Source: Glandiceps talaboti
Taxonomy: Eukaryota > Hemichordata > Enteropneusta > Spengelidae
Length of the DNA: 64,000 nt
Assembly: GCF_964340395.1 (NCBI RefSeq)
Contig: NC_135553.1
Span: 5,910,001-5,974,000 of the forward strand
Direction: 5' to 3'
The notes below the pieces were generated by a model that had not been told where the DNA came from, did not search any database, and was given only the letters and a program-made list of their open reading frames with translations. The translations under genes were made by a program, and so were the position numbers. Position 1 is the first letter of the stretch. Each line of letters begins with the position of its first letter. Shown piece after piece: positions 61,491 to 64,000 of the stretch.

Positions 61491-64000
61491 AGTGGTTAGT
61501 TAATTCGAACTGACAAAGGGGACCAAATTCCAAAATAATTTCCACAACCCACAAGTCTATCTAGTTATGATGCTACCCCAACTATACGATACCAAACATA
61601 TTTTGGTCCGGATCAGAGATTTTGACTCGTAAACATCAATATTAGACGAAAGTAGAGATTATAGTTATCTCACAACTATTTGAGTATTCGTCTGCTGCTA
61701 TGTGACTGACATTGACAGGTATACTGATTACGGTACTACGACTCTCAACAATTATAGTTAACGCAACTTTCTGGTTGAAATTAGACCTATAGGGAGATAC
61801 ATTGATTTATAATCGTACTTGGTACAATACTATAAGCCTCGTCATCAGATGTTTTGTTTCAAAATGGCTGCATTAACTTAATATGCTATATTCCAATACT
61901 GTATATATTACACTAATTTGTCGTCGCAGACTTCTCTGATGACGCCAATTCAAATACCGCCACCAACGTCGATATACATAATGACTGCAGGCAGGTGGAC
62001 GACCTTGCGTGACATACCCTTTGCCACGGGATAATCTGTGTTCTTGATATGTTTTTCAACGAACTATTAATGTGATATCATCGTATATATTACAAAGGCA
62101 CAAGAGGAAAGAATGAATTTCCCCGGGCAAGCATGTACAATCATATGTTTTCTGTTATGTAAAGACTCAACGTTTTTCTCTATGGAAAAAAAAACAGAGA
62201 ACAGAGTTTGCGTATGTCAAAGCTAACATAAGACATCAAAGATATCAATCTCTAATAATAGTGATGTAAGCATGAAACGAATTCTGACACCTTGAACCAT
62301 TATGCTTTCCAACTGTTGATTTTAATTTGATTGTATCCATTGAAGGTACTTTTGGGTTGTCTAGGCAACCGAAATCACATGGCAACTGGTATATTTTGTC
62401 CCGATTATTTAAGTTGTTGTTATTGTTTTGTTTTGTTTTTACAGACTAATGAGAATATAAACATTGACCGGCATGCTAAAGTGCACGTGGTGAGGTATCC
62501 TTGACTGGAATTTCAAGAGATAATGGTCGTCATGTCTTTGGGCTGCAGTGAATATGGGTCGGTGAAAGTTCTTCCGTAAAAGGCAACCACTGAATGTTTT
62601 CGACGGTGTTCGAGATAGAGTCATTTGACTGGATGTCTTCTCGTTCGTTCGTTAGTCATCATTATTTTACTTATGAATATATTATATAAAAAGGCGGCTA
62701 AATTCTTCTGCCGTAAAAAATGTCCGATAGACCTTTTCCAGGTAAATTCCCTGAAAATGAGAGTAATTCCTATTTCTCCATAGCCAACCTTGGGTGCTCG
62801 CCATCTTTTTTTAAAAACTTATTCAAGGAAATGTACAATCTTTTATTTCCCCACAACTCAGTATTGGGTAGCCATATTGGGTTCTAAAATGTTGATATCA
62901 TTTCGACCTCTAAGGCTCTACTTCAGAAATTTGGACGATGATTCCCTTTTTTGCGTCACTTTAAGTGAGCACTGAGCCAGAAAATAATGATGGCTTCAAC
63001 CTACCCGTATAAGGACAGCATTTATTCCCTGTTGTTAAAAGACTTGTATAGATAAAAACTTTCTAACGAAAATCATCCTGCAAAAAATCTTTCCCTGATA
63101 TATGTCATCAGCCTTAAAAGAACATCATATGTTATGTTTTGTATGTTTCTGGTATAGAGAAGGCCTAAAGCTAAAACCATTTTTCAAAACCAAAGTAATT
63201 TTTTTAATCCACATATCGAGGTTGTAAACGATATGAATAGTTAAATCATATTAGAAATTGCTATAAATGCTTTTTTTCTAGAGTCACGATTTCAAAATGC
63301 TACATCACTGCATTTTTAGATTAATTAGACAATCGAGATTTATAACGCTGGCATACTCTATGGGGCCACAGTGATTTATTTTTAACCGAGTGTATGCTCT
63401 GATTAGACTTTTTAAAGACGTTTACTTATTTTAATATATTTATTGTACTCTTAAGTTTCGGATGTTCGATCGGCAGTGTCAAAGAGCGCCATGGAGGAAC
63501 ACTTATACAGGTTCGAATGCTGAGGGCACTGGCAACGGGAGGGGAGGGGGGAGTTGATAGGAATAATACATATCTGAATAGAGGTTGAGAAAGATGCCGC
63601 GATTAAAAGTGTTCTGGGCAACCCATCCTTTAGCACTTTAGCAATATATTTATACGTCGTCAGTTGTCCGTTTTTATAACTTCCCTTTTCAATAAGTCTA
63701 GATTTAACATGGTTGTTGAACCACAGATAGTTATCTGTGGTTGAACGTAAATGTATTTATGTATGAAGTACAAACCCGCTATTATTTTCCGTTGGGATAA
63801 AAATAAGATACAATATTGCAAGGCTCAGAATGTTTTATGGGTGATGGTTTATAATGCGTAGGTTACGGGTAGTCGTGTAGATTGGAGTTAAGTGTACAGT
63901 GCACCAGCTGTTCGTTGGTTTAGGTTTCACTACGCTATGTCATATGGAGCACATAATGCTGGTACACGGGCACAGCTGCTAAACAACTAGCAACAACACA
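61491..64000. other. Intergenic, no gene recognised
   Basis: About 2.5 kb of unique AT-rich sequence with the hairpin at 63719. No gene supported. Confidence 0.4.
63719..63742. repeat. Perfect 11-bp-arm hairpin
   Basis: Arms AACCACAGATA and TATCTGTGGTT around a GT loop. Confidence 0.82.

Overview
The window looks like nuclear DNA from an animal, most likely a marine invertebrate bilaterian. The evidence is spliced genes with short introns (about 90 to 205 bp), AT-rich intergenic DNA, very abundant microsatellites and minisatellites, tRNA-like SINE fragments and a decayed LINE end. Nothing bacterial, organellar or viral was recognised. The phylum cannot be fixed from the sequence alone; a non-vertebrate deuterostome is possible but unproven.

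Only two protein-coding genes are convincingly supported. Both are on the minus strand and both encode Polycomb-type chromobox (CBX/Pc) proteins. Gene A lies at 21329 to 19579 (408 aa predicted) and gene B at 46222 to 44094 (501 aa predicted). They are head-to-tail paralogs about 23 kb apart. Each has five coding exons, and the first four have identical coding lengths and phases (69, 44, 66 and 64 nt). Both keep the N-terminal chromodomain with the aromatic cage at F11, W32 and W35, and both keep the Polycomb repressor (Pc) box. They differ strongly in between. Gene A has an acidic stretch and then a long Lys/Arg/Ser-rich tract, and ends with its Pc box. Gene B lacks that tract, has an uncharged middle, and carries about 150 acidic residues after its Pc box. 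As PRC1 subunits they would read H3K27me3 and bind RING1-type E3 ligases.

Layout: 1-281 no feature; 281-3130 a 48-bp minisatellite; 3.1-19.5 kb gene-poor DNA with simple repeats, three SINE-like fragments, a hairpin and a retroposon-like tail; 19.6-21.3 kb gene A; 21.4-44 kb gene-poor, with a decayed GYGAY pentanucleotide array (25.2-25.6 kb), a TGTA array (28.2-28.5 kb), a 32-bp minisatellite (29.7-31.2 kb), a GATA/CATA block (32.4-32.9 kb), a TGTTC/GAACA cluster (37 kb) and a LINE 3' end with an AATA tail (40.9-41.4 kb); 44.1-46.2 kb gene B; 46.3-64 kb gene-poor with long CTGT, GT, GA and TA arrays, short hairpins and a 45-bp minisatellite (60.1-61.1 kb).

Most long open frames outside the two genes are produced by tandem repeats and have no ATG or no recognisable domain. 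The most interesting content is the tandem Pc/CBX pair with divergent effector regions, a probable GC-AG intron inside the chromodomain of gene A, and several unusual repeat structures.
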